NCBI RefSeq assembly: GCF_001571325.1
Contig: NZ_BCTO01000004.1
Location: 62,001-126,000 of the forward strand
Source: Delftia tsuruhatensis NBRC 16741
GTDB lineage: Bacteria; Pseudomonadota; Gammaproteobacteria; Burkholderiales; Burkholderiaceae_C
Reading direction: 5' to 3'
DNA length: 64,000 nt
The translations under genes were made by a program, and so were the position numbers. Every line of letters begins with the position of its first letter. Position 1 is the stretch's first letter. Below, piece by piece: positions 19,116 to 26,615 of the stretch. The notes beneath the pieces were generated by a model that worked only from the letters and a program-made list of their open reading frames with translations, made no database searches and was not told the DNA's origin.

Positions 19116-19598
19116 CTACAAAGGCACGGCCGTGGTCACCTTGACGCGGTCCATCACGAAGCTGGTCTTGCAATCCTGCACGCTGGGATGCTTGAGCAAG
19201 GTGTCCATGACGAAGCGCGTGTAGTGCTGCATGTCGGCCACGACCACACGCATCAGATAGTCCATCTCCCCGGTCAGCGACACGCACTCCACCACTTCGG
19301 GCCAAGTCTGCACGCTGGCGCGGAACACGTCCATGGGGTTGCGCTTGCTGGTCTCGGTGTACTTCTCCAGGCGCACGTTGAGATAGGCGGTCAGCCCCAG
19401 GCCCACGGTCTCCGGCTGGACCAGGGCCACATAGCGGTCGATCACGCCGCTGTCTTCCAGGCGCTTGACCCGGCGCAGCACGGCACTGGGAGACAGGCCG
19501 ACCTGCTCCCCGATGACGTCATAGGTTTCCCGGCCGTTGGCCTGCAGGCGGCGCAAAATGGCCCGATCCAGTTTGTCGATGGTGTGCGTGGCGCTCAT
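19116..19598 (-). CDS. Lrp/AsnC-family transcriptional regulator
   Basis: The 160-residue protein has an N-terminal HTH (about 7-60: LDRAILRRLQANGRETYDVI, VGLSPSAVLRRVKRLEDSGVI) and a C-terminal RAM/AsnC effector domain (about 70-150) with TGEMDYLMRVVVADMQHY. Such regulators sense amino acids. It is transcribed away from the Bug-protein and phenylalanine-hydroxylase genes (19973 and 21165 onward), which makes it a good candidate regulator of phenylalanine or tyrosine catabolism; that link is inferred from position. Its upstream region carries dyad sequences suited to a dimeric regulator. Confidence 0.88.
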   Translation of the reverse strand: MSATHTIDKLDRAILRRLQANGRETYDVIGEQVGLSPSAVLRRVKRLEDSGVIDRYVALVQPETVGLGLTAYLNVRLEKYTETSKRNPMDVFRASVQTWPEVVECVSLTGEMDYLMRVVVADMQHYTRFVMDTLLKHPSVQDCKTSFVMDRVKVTTAVPL

Positions 19599-19972
19599 GG
19601 CGGTGGACTCGTAAATAAGTACGGATTTCTTCAGGGTTAACCCGAATTAACCAGTTAAATTGCGATAAACAAAAGAATTCCGCAATTTTCATGCATTCCG
19701 CATTTTCCCACCAAGGGCAAACGGCAAAAAGCTGAAGCCCCTCCCGCCTACAGTGACAGCACTGATCGCAAGCCCGCAGGCCATGCCTGGGGCGCCCGAA
19801 ACACTGTCCTGCACAAAAAGGCCGGAGACCCCCATGAAAGCCCCGCTGAACCTGGCCCAGTTCCCCGCCCGCGCACAGACGGCCCGGCGCGCGCAGGACA
19901 TGGGCGCGTGCGGCCTCAGCGGCAGTCGGCGCTGCCTATACTGCGGGGATCGCCTCCATTTCGCTTCACGCC
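19599..19972. promoter_or_regulatory. Divergent intergenic region upstream of Lrp regulator, with dyads
   Basis: The 374-nt non-coding stretch is AT-rich for this genome over 19610-19690. It contains GGTTAA (19635-19640) with TTAACC (19647-19652), and AAATTGCG (19657-19664) with CGCAATTT (19681-19688), both perfect inverted repeats. These are likely operator elements of the Lrp-type regulator and part of the promoter for one or both flanking genes. The remainder (19700-19972) shows no other gene; if the Bug gene starts at a later codon this region is longer. Confidence 0.45.
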
Positions 19973-21100
19973 ATGACGCCCCGCCACGACGCCACCCGCG
20001 CCATGCCACGCCATGCCCGTGCATCTGCGCCAGTACGTGCACCTGCGGCAGTCGGCCCGCAGCCGTCGGCCCGGATGGCGCGGCGCAGCCTGCTGGCGGC
20101 CCTGGCCGCCCTGCCTTGGCTGCCGGCTTCGGCACAGCCCCAGCCGCCCCAGCCGCCCCCGACAGCCTCGACAGCCTTGACAGCCCCGGCGCGCGACGCG
20201 AAATCCGACGCCCTGACCCTGATCGTTCCCTATGCAGCCGGCGGCCCCCTGGACCGCACGGCGCGTCCTCTGGTCGAGGCCAGCTCCGCGAAGCTGGGGG
20301 CCATCCACATTCTTTACGTGCCGGGCGAAGGCGGCGCCAAGGGCTCGAACATGGTGGCCCAGGCCACGGCCCAGGACCGCTTGCTGCTGATGGGCGCGGC
20401 CGCCACGCACGCCGTGCTGCCCTGGCTGCAGCCCCAGCTGGGCTACGACCCGCTGCGCGACTTCCAGCCGCTGGTGCTGGTGGCGCGCATGCCCAATGTG
20501 CTGGTGATGCGCAGCGATCTGGCGCGCCAGTGGCGCATACGCACGGCGCTGGACCTGCAGCGCTTTCTTGCCAAGCACCGCCAGCCGCTGCGCTATGCCT
20601 CGGGCGGGCCGGGCAGCAGCGGGCACCTGTCGGGCGAGATGTACCAGATGCTCACGCGGCTGCCGCTGCTGCATCTGCCGTTTGGCGGAACGCAGCCGGC
20701 GCTGTCGGCCCTGCTCGACGGATCGGCCGATCTGCTGTTCGACAGCCTGGCGTCCTCGCTGCCGCACATCCGTGCAGGCCGGCTGCAGGCCCTGGCCGTG
20801 ACCACGCTGGAACGCGTGCCGCTGCTGCCCGAGGTGCCCAGCCTCAACGACACGGTACCGGGCTTCAACCTCGCCAACTGGTTCGGCCTGTTCGCGCCTG
20901 CCGGCTGGCCCGCCGACCTGGCCCAGCGCCATGCCGCCGTGTTCTCGAAGGCCATGCGCAGCAGTCCGGTGCAGGAAACGCTGACCGCCATGGGCGTGCT
21001 GCCCGAAGACCTTCAACTGCAGGAGTTCGCGCGCTTTGTGCGCTCCGAGCACAGCAAATACGGCCTGCTGGTACAGGCCGCCCGAATCCGCCAGCTCTGA
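19973..21100 (+). CDS. Bug-family (TctC) periplasmic solute-binding protein, orphan
   Basis: The 375-residue product belongs to the Bordetella uptake gene family: LTLIVPYAAGGPLDRTARPL after the signal region, then YVPGEGGAKGSNMVA and LPFGGTQPALSALLDGSADLLFDS. The real start may be the in-frame ATG 34 codons in (MARRSLLAALAALPWLPASA), which begins a proper signal peptide; the 5' start at 19973 would put a long, Arg-rich leader in front of it. The family binds small carboxylates, amino acids or aromatics for a tripartite TctABC carrier, but no TctA/TctB genes are nearby. It ends 64 nt before phhA on the same strand and may be co-transcribed with it. Confidence 0.8.
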   Translation: MTPRHDATRAMPRHARASAPVRAPAAVGPQPSARMARRSLLAALAALPWLPASAQPQPPQPPPTASTALTAPARDAKSDALTLIVPYAAGGPLDRTARPLVEASSAKLGAIHILYVPGEGGAKGSNMVAQATAQDRLLLMGAAATHAVLPWLQPQLGYDPLRDFQPLVLVARMPNVLVMRSDLARQWRIRTALDLQRFLAKHRQPLRYASGGPGSSGHLSGEMYQMLTRLPLLHLPFGGTQPALSALLDGSADLLFDSLASSLPHIRAGRLQALAVTTLERVPLLPEVPSLNDTVPGFNLANWFGLFAPAGWPADLAQRHAAVFSKAMRSSPVQETLTAMGVLPEDLQLQEFARFVRSEHSKYGLLVQAARIRQL

Positions 21101-21164
21101 GCCGCGCAGGTGCCTTGCCTGCCCCCGGCCCGGGGCAGCAATGACAAGATCCCTGGAGAGCACC

Positions 21165-22076
21165 ATGATGAGCACCGCAGCGACCCCCACCTCGTCCCAC
21201 GCCCCCGCCCACGCCCCCGGTGTGGCACCCGTGGTCTACGGCCAGGCCGACCGCCCCCCGCGCGGCGACTACAGCCGCGCCAGCGACGACTACACCTGCG
21301 CGCAGGACTACGACGCCTACACCGAGGCCGACCACGACACCTACCGGCGCCTGTACGAACGCCAGTCCGCCCTGCTGCCGGGACTGGCCAGCCAGCACTT
21401 CATCGACGCCCTGCCCTCGCTGGGCGCCAAGGACCGCATTCCGCGCTTCGAGGAAGTCAACGAGCGCCTGCGCCGCGCCACGGGCTGGGAGATCGTCGGC
21501 GTGCCGGGCCTGATTCCCGAGGTGCCCTTCTTCTCGCTGCTGGCCAACCGCAAATTCCCGGTCACGGACTGGATCCGCAAGCCCGAGGAGTTCGAGTACA
21601 TCGTCGAGCCCGATGTCTTCCATGACCTCTTCGGCCATGTGCCGCTGCTGTTCAACCCCGTCATCGCCGACTACATCCAGGCCTATGGCCAGGGCGGGCT
21701 CAAGGCCGCCGAGCTGGGCGCCTGCGAGATGCTGTCGCGCCTGTACTGGTACACCATCGAGTTCGGGCTGATCCGCGAGCAGGGCGGCCTGCGCGCCTAC
21801 GGCGCGGGCATTCTGAGTTCTTCGGGTGAGCTCAACTACTCGGTGCGCAGCCCCGAGCCGCAGCGCCTGCCGCTGTCGCTGGAGCGCGCCATGCGCACGC
21901 TCTACAAGATCGACACCTACCAGCACACCTACTTCGTGATCGACGACCTGCAGCAGCTGTTCGACCTCACGGCCGCCGATTTCGAGCCGCTGTACCGCCA
22001 GCTGCGCGATCAGCCGACCATCGCGGCCGATGCGCTGCTGCCCGGTGAAGTGGCCCTGCAGACTTCCGCGTCCTGA
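21165..22076 (+). CDS. phhA: Phenylalanine 4-monooxygenase, monomeric bacterial type
   Basis: The 303-residue enzyme hydroxylates L-phenylalanine to tyrosine using O2, non-haem Fe(II) and a tetrahydropterin. Iron ligands are His153 and His158 (PDVFHDLFGHVPLLF) and Glu199 (WYTIEFGL). Their spacing is identical to that in Chromobacterium PAH, shifted by 15 residues. The start at 21165 is supported by GGAGAG at 21155-21160; an in-frame ATG at 21141 would add eight residues. No phhB (pterin dehydratase) is adjacent. The last 67 nt overlap the 3' end of the convergent hydrolase gene. Likely regulated by the Lrp-type gene upstream. Confidence 0.94.
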   Translation: MMSTAATPTSSHAPAHAPGVAPVVYGQADRPPRGDYSRASDDYTCAQDYDAYTEADHDTYRRLYERQSALLPGLASQHFIDALPSLGAKDRIPRFEEVNERLRRATGWEIVGVPGLIPEVPFFSLLANRKFPVTDWIRKPEEFEYIVEPDVFHDLFGHVPLLFNPVIADYIQAYGQGGLKAAELGACEMLSRLYWYTIEFGLIREQGGLRAYGAGILSSSGELNYSVRSPEPQRLPLSLERAMRTLYKIDTYQHTYFVIDDLQQLFDLTAADFEPLYRQLRDQPTIAADALLPGEVALQTSAS

Positions 22077-22999
22077 AGCCGCTCGCGCAGCTCCAGGCAA
22101 AAGCGCCAGACGCGCTCGTCGAACACCAGCTGCACATGGGCCACGTCGTCCAGGCGGTGCGCGTGCTGCCCTGGCAGCGTGGCCACGGGGAAGGGAAAGA
22201 CGATGTTGTCGCAACAGCTCCACCAGCAGCTGAAGGCCACCTCGGGCGGCGGCGGCCCCAGGCGCTGCAGCCAGGGACTGTCCTCGCGCATCTGAAGCGT
22301 CGGCAGGCCATGGGCGAAGCGCGCCATCCAGGTGCCGCGGTGCGGCGTGGCCAGGGTCACCACATGGGCAGCCAGTTGCCGGCGCTCCTGCGCGGACAAC
22401 CGGCCCAGCCAGGCACGCACCACCAGCCCGCCCATGCTGTGGGCCACGATCAGCGGCGCCCGCCCCGTGGCCTGGGCCATGCGGCGTGCGCAGGCATCGA
22501 GGTCGGCCACCATGGCGTCGATGGATGCGCCGTGCGCCGGCTCCAGCGTCATGGCCGCGCAGGCAATGCCGCGTTCCTTGAGCCGCCGCAGCCATGGCGC
22601 CCAGACCGCGCGATTGCAGAAGAAGCCGTGGACCAGCACCATGCCGACCTGGCCTGTGACCGGGCTTGCGTTTTGTCCTGCGGCCGGGTCACCTGGCCAG
22701 CCGTCGGCCTCGGCATGGACCCGGAAGGGCAGGCGCCAGCCAAACACCTGCACGGCCAATGCCCACTCGGCGAGCCAGGCTGCCGCCACCGTGCGCCATG
22801 CGGGCACGGGTGCGCCGGCCTTGCGCACCACGCGGCGCATCAACACCATCTGCAGGCCCAGATGCAGGCCCGGCCAGCACAGGCCCGGCAGCGCTCCTGC
22901 CAGCGCCAGCCCGCGCGATTCCGGCCACCACCATGCCAGCCAGGCCATGGCGCCGGCCAGCGTGCCCAGCGCCACCATTTGCAGAATGCGTGCGTTCAC
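22010..22999 (-). CDS. Alpha/beta-hydrolase (lipase/acyltransferase-like), membrane-associated
   Basis: The start taken is the GTG at 22999 with GAGG in good position upstream; this gives 329 residues beginning (M)NARILQMVALG. Two or three hydrophobic segments (about 7-60) are followed by an alpha/beta-hydrolase fold: oxyanion region MVLVHGFFCNRAVWAPWL, nucleophile elbow IVAHSMGGLV (A-H-S-M-G), and a late His in the LATPHRGTWMARFAHG / DDVAHVQLVFD region. This resembles secreted or membrane-anchored lipases and PGAP1-like acyl hydrolases; the substrate is unknown. It is convergent with phhA (67-nt coding overlap) and divergent from the acyl-CoA ligase gene, possibly a functional pair releasing and activating fatty acids. 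Confidence 0.75.
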   Translation of the reverse strand: MNARILQMVALGTLAGAMAWLAWWWPESRGLALAGALPGLCWPGLHLGLQMVLMRRVVRKAGAPVPAWRTVAAAWLAEWALAVQVFGWRLPFRVHAEADGWPGDPAAGQNASPVTGQVGMVLVHGFFCNRAVWAPWLRRLKERGIACAAMTLEPAHGASIDAMVADLDACARRMAQATGRAPLIVAHSMGGLVVRAWLGRLSAQERRQLAAHVVTLATPHRGTWMARFAHGLPTLQMREDSPWLQRLGPPPPEVAFSCWWSCCDNIVFPFPVATLPGQHAHRLDDVAHVQLVFDERVWRFCLELRERLQDAEVCRATSPGSSASAAMVG

Positions 23000-23200
23000 G
23001 GCAGCCCGCCCTCCCTGAAAAAAACGCCAACGTAGCACAGAGCGGCCGCACTTTCGCGGGGACGCCGGCCCCTGCCTAGGACAACCCCGCGTAGACCGCA
23101 AAGCACCCGCCTGACCAGAATCAGCCGCAGCGGTGGCCGGCCGACCGGCGCCTGCCCCTTTGCCGTTCCCCTGTCTCACCAGCAACCCAAGGTACCCTGC

Positions 23201-24901
23201 ATGGACGCTGCGCCCTGGCTCAAGAACTATCCCGCCGATGTGCCCCACGAGGTGCATCCCGAGCAATACCGCTCGCTCACGCATCTGCTGGAGGAAGCCT
23301 TCACCCAGCATGCGGACCTGCCCTTCTCGGTGTGCATGGACCGCTGGATGAGCTACCGCGAGCTGGACCAGCTGTCCACGCGCCTGGGCGCATGGCTGCA
23401 GGGACTGGGGCTGGAGCCCGATGCGCGCGTGGCCATCATGCTGCCCAATGTGCCGCAGTTCGCCGTGAGCATGGCGGCCGTGCTGCGCGCGGGCTACACC
23501 TGCGTCAACGTCAATCCGCTGTACACCCCGCGCGAGCTGGAGCACCAGCTCAAGGACTCGGGCGCCACGGCCATCATCATCCTGGAGAACTTCGCCCACA
23601 CCCTGGCCGACGTGATCGAGCGCAGCGCCATACGCCATGTCTGCGTCACCGCCATGGGCGATCTGCTGGGCGGCATGTATGGCAGCTGGATCACCTTCGC
23701 CGTGCGCCACCTGGCCAAGATGGTGCCGGCCTACAGCCTGCCGCTGGACGGTGAGGGCGGCACCGTGCGCGAGGTCACGACCTTTTCCCAGGCGCTGGCG
23801 CGCGGCGCCCAAAAAGAGCTGCGCCCCAGCCAGGCGGGGCTGGATTCGGTGGCCTTCCTGCAATACACGGGCGGCACCACCGGGCTGTCCAAGGGTGCCG
23901 TGCTTACCCACCGCTGCATCGTGGCCGCCACGCTGCAGGCGCATGCCTGGTTCACGCCGGCCCTGCACGGGCGCGTCAGCGCGCAGGACACGCACATCAT
24001 CGCGGCGCTGCCGCTGTACCACATCTTCGCCCTCACGGTGAGCCTGTTCGCCATGCGCATGGGGGCCAGCCTGAGCCTGATCCCCAATCCGCGCGACATC
24101 CCCAAGTTCGTCAAGGTGCTGCAGAAACGGCCCTTCCACATCCTGCCGGCCGTCAACACCCTGTTCAACGCCCTGCTCAACAACGCCCAGTTCCGCGAGC
24201 TGGACTTCTCGCAGCTGCGCGTGTCGCAGGCCGGGGGCATGGCCGCCAGCGAGGGCACGGCGCGCCAGTGGCAGCAGGTCACGGGCAGCGTGATGATCGA
24301 GGGCTGGGGCATGAGCGAGACCTGCGCCATCGGCACCAACAACCCCGTCACCGCCACCGCCTTCAGCGGCACCATCGGCCTGCCGCTGCCGGGCATCTCC
24401 ATCGCCATCAAGGACGACGAAGGCCGCGATCTCCCGGCCGGCGAGGCCGGCGAGCTGTGCATCAAGGGCCCCAACGTCATGCGCGGCTACTACAACCAGC
24501 CTGACGAGACCGCCAAGGCCTTCACGGCCGACGGCTACATGCGTACCGGCGACATCGGCGTGATGGACCAAGAGGGCTTCACCCGCATCATCGACCGCAA
24601 GAAGGACATGATGGTGGTCAGCGGCTTCAACGTCTATCCGAACGAGCTGGAGAACGTGATCTCCATGTGCCCCGGCGTGCTCGAATGCGCGGCCGTGGGC
24701 GTGGCCGACGAGCGCCAGGGCGAGGCCATCAAGGTCTACGTGGTGCGCAGCGACCCGGCACTGACCGAGGACCAGGTGATGCGCTTTTGCCATGACCAGC
24801 TCACCGGCTACAAGCGCCCGCGGCAGGTGGAGTTCCGCGACGAACTGCCCAAGACCAATGTGGGCAAGATCCTGCGGCGCGCCCTGCGCGATCCCGCCTG
24901 A
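23201..24901 (+). CDS. Long-chain fatty acid-CoA ligase (FadD-like AMP-forming synthetase)
   Basis: The 566-residue protein activates fatty acids as acyl-AMP and transfers them to CoA. The ATP/AMP motif YTGGTTGLSKGAVLTH (about 222-237), the EGWGMSETCA loop, YMRTGDIGVMDQEGF and the C-terminal catalytic lysine in PKTNVGKILRRALR are all present. Length and sequence style match FadD. The N-terminus MDAAPWLKNYPADVPHEV is typical of betaproteobacterial FadD proteins. It is followed by a hairpin and then the MBL-fold gene on the same strand. Chain-length specificity cannot be read from sequence. Confidence 0.9.
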   Translation: MDAAPWLKNYPADVPHEVHPEQYRSLTHLLEEAFTQHADLPFSVCMDRWMSYRELDQLSTRLGAWLQGLGLEPDARVAIMLPNVPQFAVSMAAVLRAGYTCVNVNPLYTPRELEHQLKDSGATAIIILENFAHTLADVIERSAIRHVCVTAMGDLLGGMYGSWITFAVRHLAKMVPAYSLPLDGEGGTVREVTTFSQALARGAQKELRPSQAGLDSVAFLQYTGGTTGLSKGAVLTHRCIVAATLQAHAWFTPALHGRVSAQDTHIIAALPLYHIFALTVSLFAMRMGASLSLIPNPRDIPKFVKVLQKRPFHILPAVNTLFNALLNNAQFRELDFSQLRVSQAGGMAASEGTARQWQQVTGSVMIEGWGMSETCAIGTNNPVTATAFSGTIGLPLPGISIAIKDDEGRDLPAGEAGELCIKGPNVMRGYYNQPDETAKAFTADGYMRTGDIGVMDQEGFTRIIDRKKDMMVVSGFNVYPNELENVISMCPGVLECAAVGVADERQGEAIKVYVVRSDPALTEDQVMRFCHDQLTGYKRPRQVEFRDELPKTNVGKILRRALRDPA

Positions 24902-24908
24902 AATCCGG

Positions 24909-24956
24909 ACAGCCGCAGCTGTAGCCCACGCGTCAGCCGTGGCTGCCTGCGGCTGT
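24909..24956. repeat. Long inverted repeat between acyl-CoA ligase and MBL-hydrolase genes
   Basis: Perfect 10-bp arms ACAGCCGCAG (24909-24918) and CTGCGGCTGT (24947-24956) enclose a second dyad, CCACG (24926-24930) and CGTGG (24938-24942). No T tract follows, so it is not a standard intrinsic terminator. It may stabilise the upstream mRNA end or attenuate read-through. Confidence 0.55.
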
Positions 24957-24982
24957 TAGCCTTGGGAAAGGCTTCTCCCCCC

Positions 24983-25942
24983 ATGACCTCCTTCGCCCCC
25001 ACAAGCGCCACCGCTGCGCTGCCCTGCGGCATGACCGTGCTGGAGCGCGGCTGGCTGTCGGCCAACAACATCGTCTTCGCGGCCGACCCTGCCGATCCGC
25101 AGGACGACGGCGCAGCCGTGGTCGATACCGGCTACGTCAGCCATGCCGATCAGACCGTGCTGCTGATCGAGCAGACGCTGGCTGGCCAGCCGCTGGCGCG
25201 CATCCTCAACACCCATCTGCACAGCGACCACTGCGGCGGCAATGCCGCACTGCAGGCGCGCTGGCCGCAGGCCCGGACCTATGTCGCGCCGGGGCAGGCC
25301 GAATTCGTGCGCCACTGGAATCCCGAGGCGCTGAGCTACACACCCACCGGCCAGGAATGCCCGCCATTTGCGCTGGCCGGCGTACTGCAGCCCGGCGCCA
25401 GCGTGCGGCTGGCCGGGCGCGACTGGCAGATCCATGCCGCGCCGGGGCATGACCCGCACTCCATCATCCTGTTCGAGCCTGCCAGCCGCACACTGATCTC
25501 GGCCGATGCGCTCTGGGAAAACGGCTTCGGCGTGGTGTTTCCCGAAATCGAGGGCCTGCAGGCCTTCGAGGAAGTGGCCGCCACGCTGGATGTGATCGAG
25601 GCCCTGGCACCGCTCACCATCGTCCCCGGCCACGGCGGCGTTTTCACGGGCGTGGCCGCGGCGCTGGACACAGCGCGCCGCCGCCTGGACGGCTTTGTGC
25701 GCGCCCCCGAGCGCCATGCCCTCTACGCGGCCAAGGTGCTGCTCAAGTACCGGCTGCTGGACTGGCAGCGCGTGCGCACCACTGAACTGCTGGCCTGGCT
25801 GGACGCCACGCCCTACTTCGGCATGCTGCATGCAGGCTATTTCAGCCACGAGACCGCCGAGCACTGGAGCCGCACGCTGGTGGATGCGCTGGTGCAATCG
25901 GGCGCGGCGCAGCGCGAGGGCGAATGGGTTCACAACGCCTGA
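24983..25942 (+). CDS. MBL-fold metallo-hydrolase
   Basis: The 319-residue protein has the metallo-beta-lactamase HxHxDH zinc signature as LNTHLHSDHCGG (about 74-85), a second His in the APGHDPHSIILF segment and a third in VPGHGGVF. A C-terminal helical region (about 225-319) follows. The ATG at 24983 is preferred; a TTG seven codons upstream is in frame. This group includes glyoxalase II-like thioesterases and lactonases that degrade acyl or quorum-type compounds. Being directly after a FadD-like gene suggests a thioesterase-like role, which is inference only. Confidence 0.8.
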   Translation: MTSFAPTSATAALPCGMTVLERGWLSANNIVFAADPADPQDDGAAVVDTGYVSHADQTVLLIEQTLAGQPLARILNTHLHSDHCGGNAALQARWPQARTYVAPGQAEFVRHWNPEALSYTPTGQECPPFALAGVLQPGASVRLAGRDWQIHAAPGHDPHSIILFEPASRTLISADALWENGFGVVFPEIEGLQAFEEVAATLDVIEALAPLTIVPGHGGVFTGVAAALDTARRRLDGFVRAPERHALYAAKVLLKYRLLDWQRVRTTELLAWLDATPYFGMLHAGYFSHETAEHWSRTLVDALVQSGAAQREGEWVHNA

Positions 25943-26001
25943 ACGAAACAGATCTGCGATAGGCGCAAACCACGCCAATCACATCACCGGCCGCAAGCAC
26001 T

Positions 26002-26430
26002 GCGCGGCTGCGGCACCACGGGCAGCATCTTCATCGACCGCGTGCGCAACCTGGGCAGCCCGATGCGCGACACCTTCAACATCGAGGACATCGAGATCGT
26101 CAAGGGCGCCTCGGGTTCCGAGTACGGGCGCAGGCGCCCTGGCGCCCGCCAATCTCTACGATCCCGGCGTCAGCGACGCGATCACGGGCCAGGACATCCG
26201 CTATGCCGGCCAGATCAACGAAGGCCACACCAAGACCCTTGCGCTGTACGCCTTCATGGCCTGGGAGCTCAGCGCGAACCTGAGCCTGCAGCTGAACGTC
26301 TACAACCTCGCCAACCAGCGTTACATCGCCAGCCTGAACAGCGCGCGGCGCGCGCCACATCCCGGGCGGGGCGCGCTCGGCCAGGCTGGTCGCCACGCTG
26401 AAGTTCCGAGACAGGGCTGTTGCTGGGCGG
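26002..26430 (+). pseudogene. Decayed TonB-dependent siderophore receptor relic
   Basis: Fragments of one receptor are in different frames. The plug signature IFIDRVRNLGSPMRDTFN followed by IEDIEIVKGASGSEYGR (about 26032-26135) is intact. The sequence then jumps frame and skips the rest of the plug and most of the barrel to NLYDPGVSDAITGQ (about 26152-26193), then LSLQLNVYNLANQRYIASLN (about 26281-26340), the second-last barrel strand. Another frame shift leads to the C-terminal GARSARLVATLKF (about 26366-26404). The N-terminus is missing altogether. It lies just upstream of an intact receptor gene of a related family but different sequence, so it looks like the remains of a neighbouring receptor rather than a recent duplication. 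Confidence 0.75.
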
Positions 26431-26615
26431 CAACGGCCATCCATTCACTTATCAGATTATTCTTATATTTTTATTAGGAATCATTACCATTCTCAATCCA
26501 GGCAAAACTGCCTGATCCAGCCAGCACCGGCAAGCCAAGACAGCTCTCCAGCCGCCCGCGCAACGCCGGCCAGCAAGCCAGCATGTTCACTGCCCATCCC
26601 GCTTTCCGTTCAACC
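26431..26615 (+). promoter_or_regulatory. AT-rich promoter region of the siderophore receptor with a Fur-box-like site
   Basis: The region is strikingly AT-rich over 26444-26500. The segment 26476-26494, read on the minus strand as gagaatggtaatgattcct, matches 13 of 19 positions of the Fur consensus GATAATGATAATCATTATC. Iron repression of the receptor is the expected behaviour for this family. No unambiguous -35/-10 pair was chosen because several AT-rich hexamers overlap. Confidence 0.5.

Noticed and set aside
22999..24793. Upstream extension of the hydrolase frame to 24793 on the minus strand
   Set aside because: The extension is antisense to the acyl-CoA ligase gene. The GTG at 22999 with a GAGG ribosome-binding site gives the natural start.
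25943..26001. Start of the receptor relic further upstream
   Set aside because: No receptor-like residues in any frame before about 26002.
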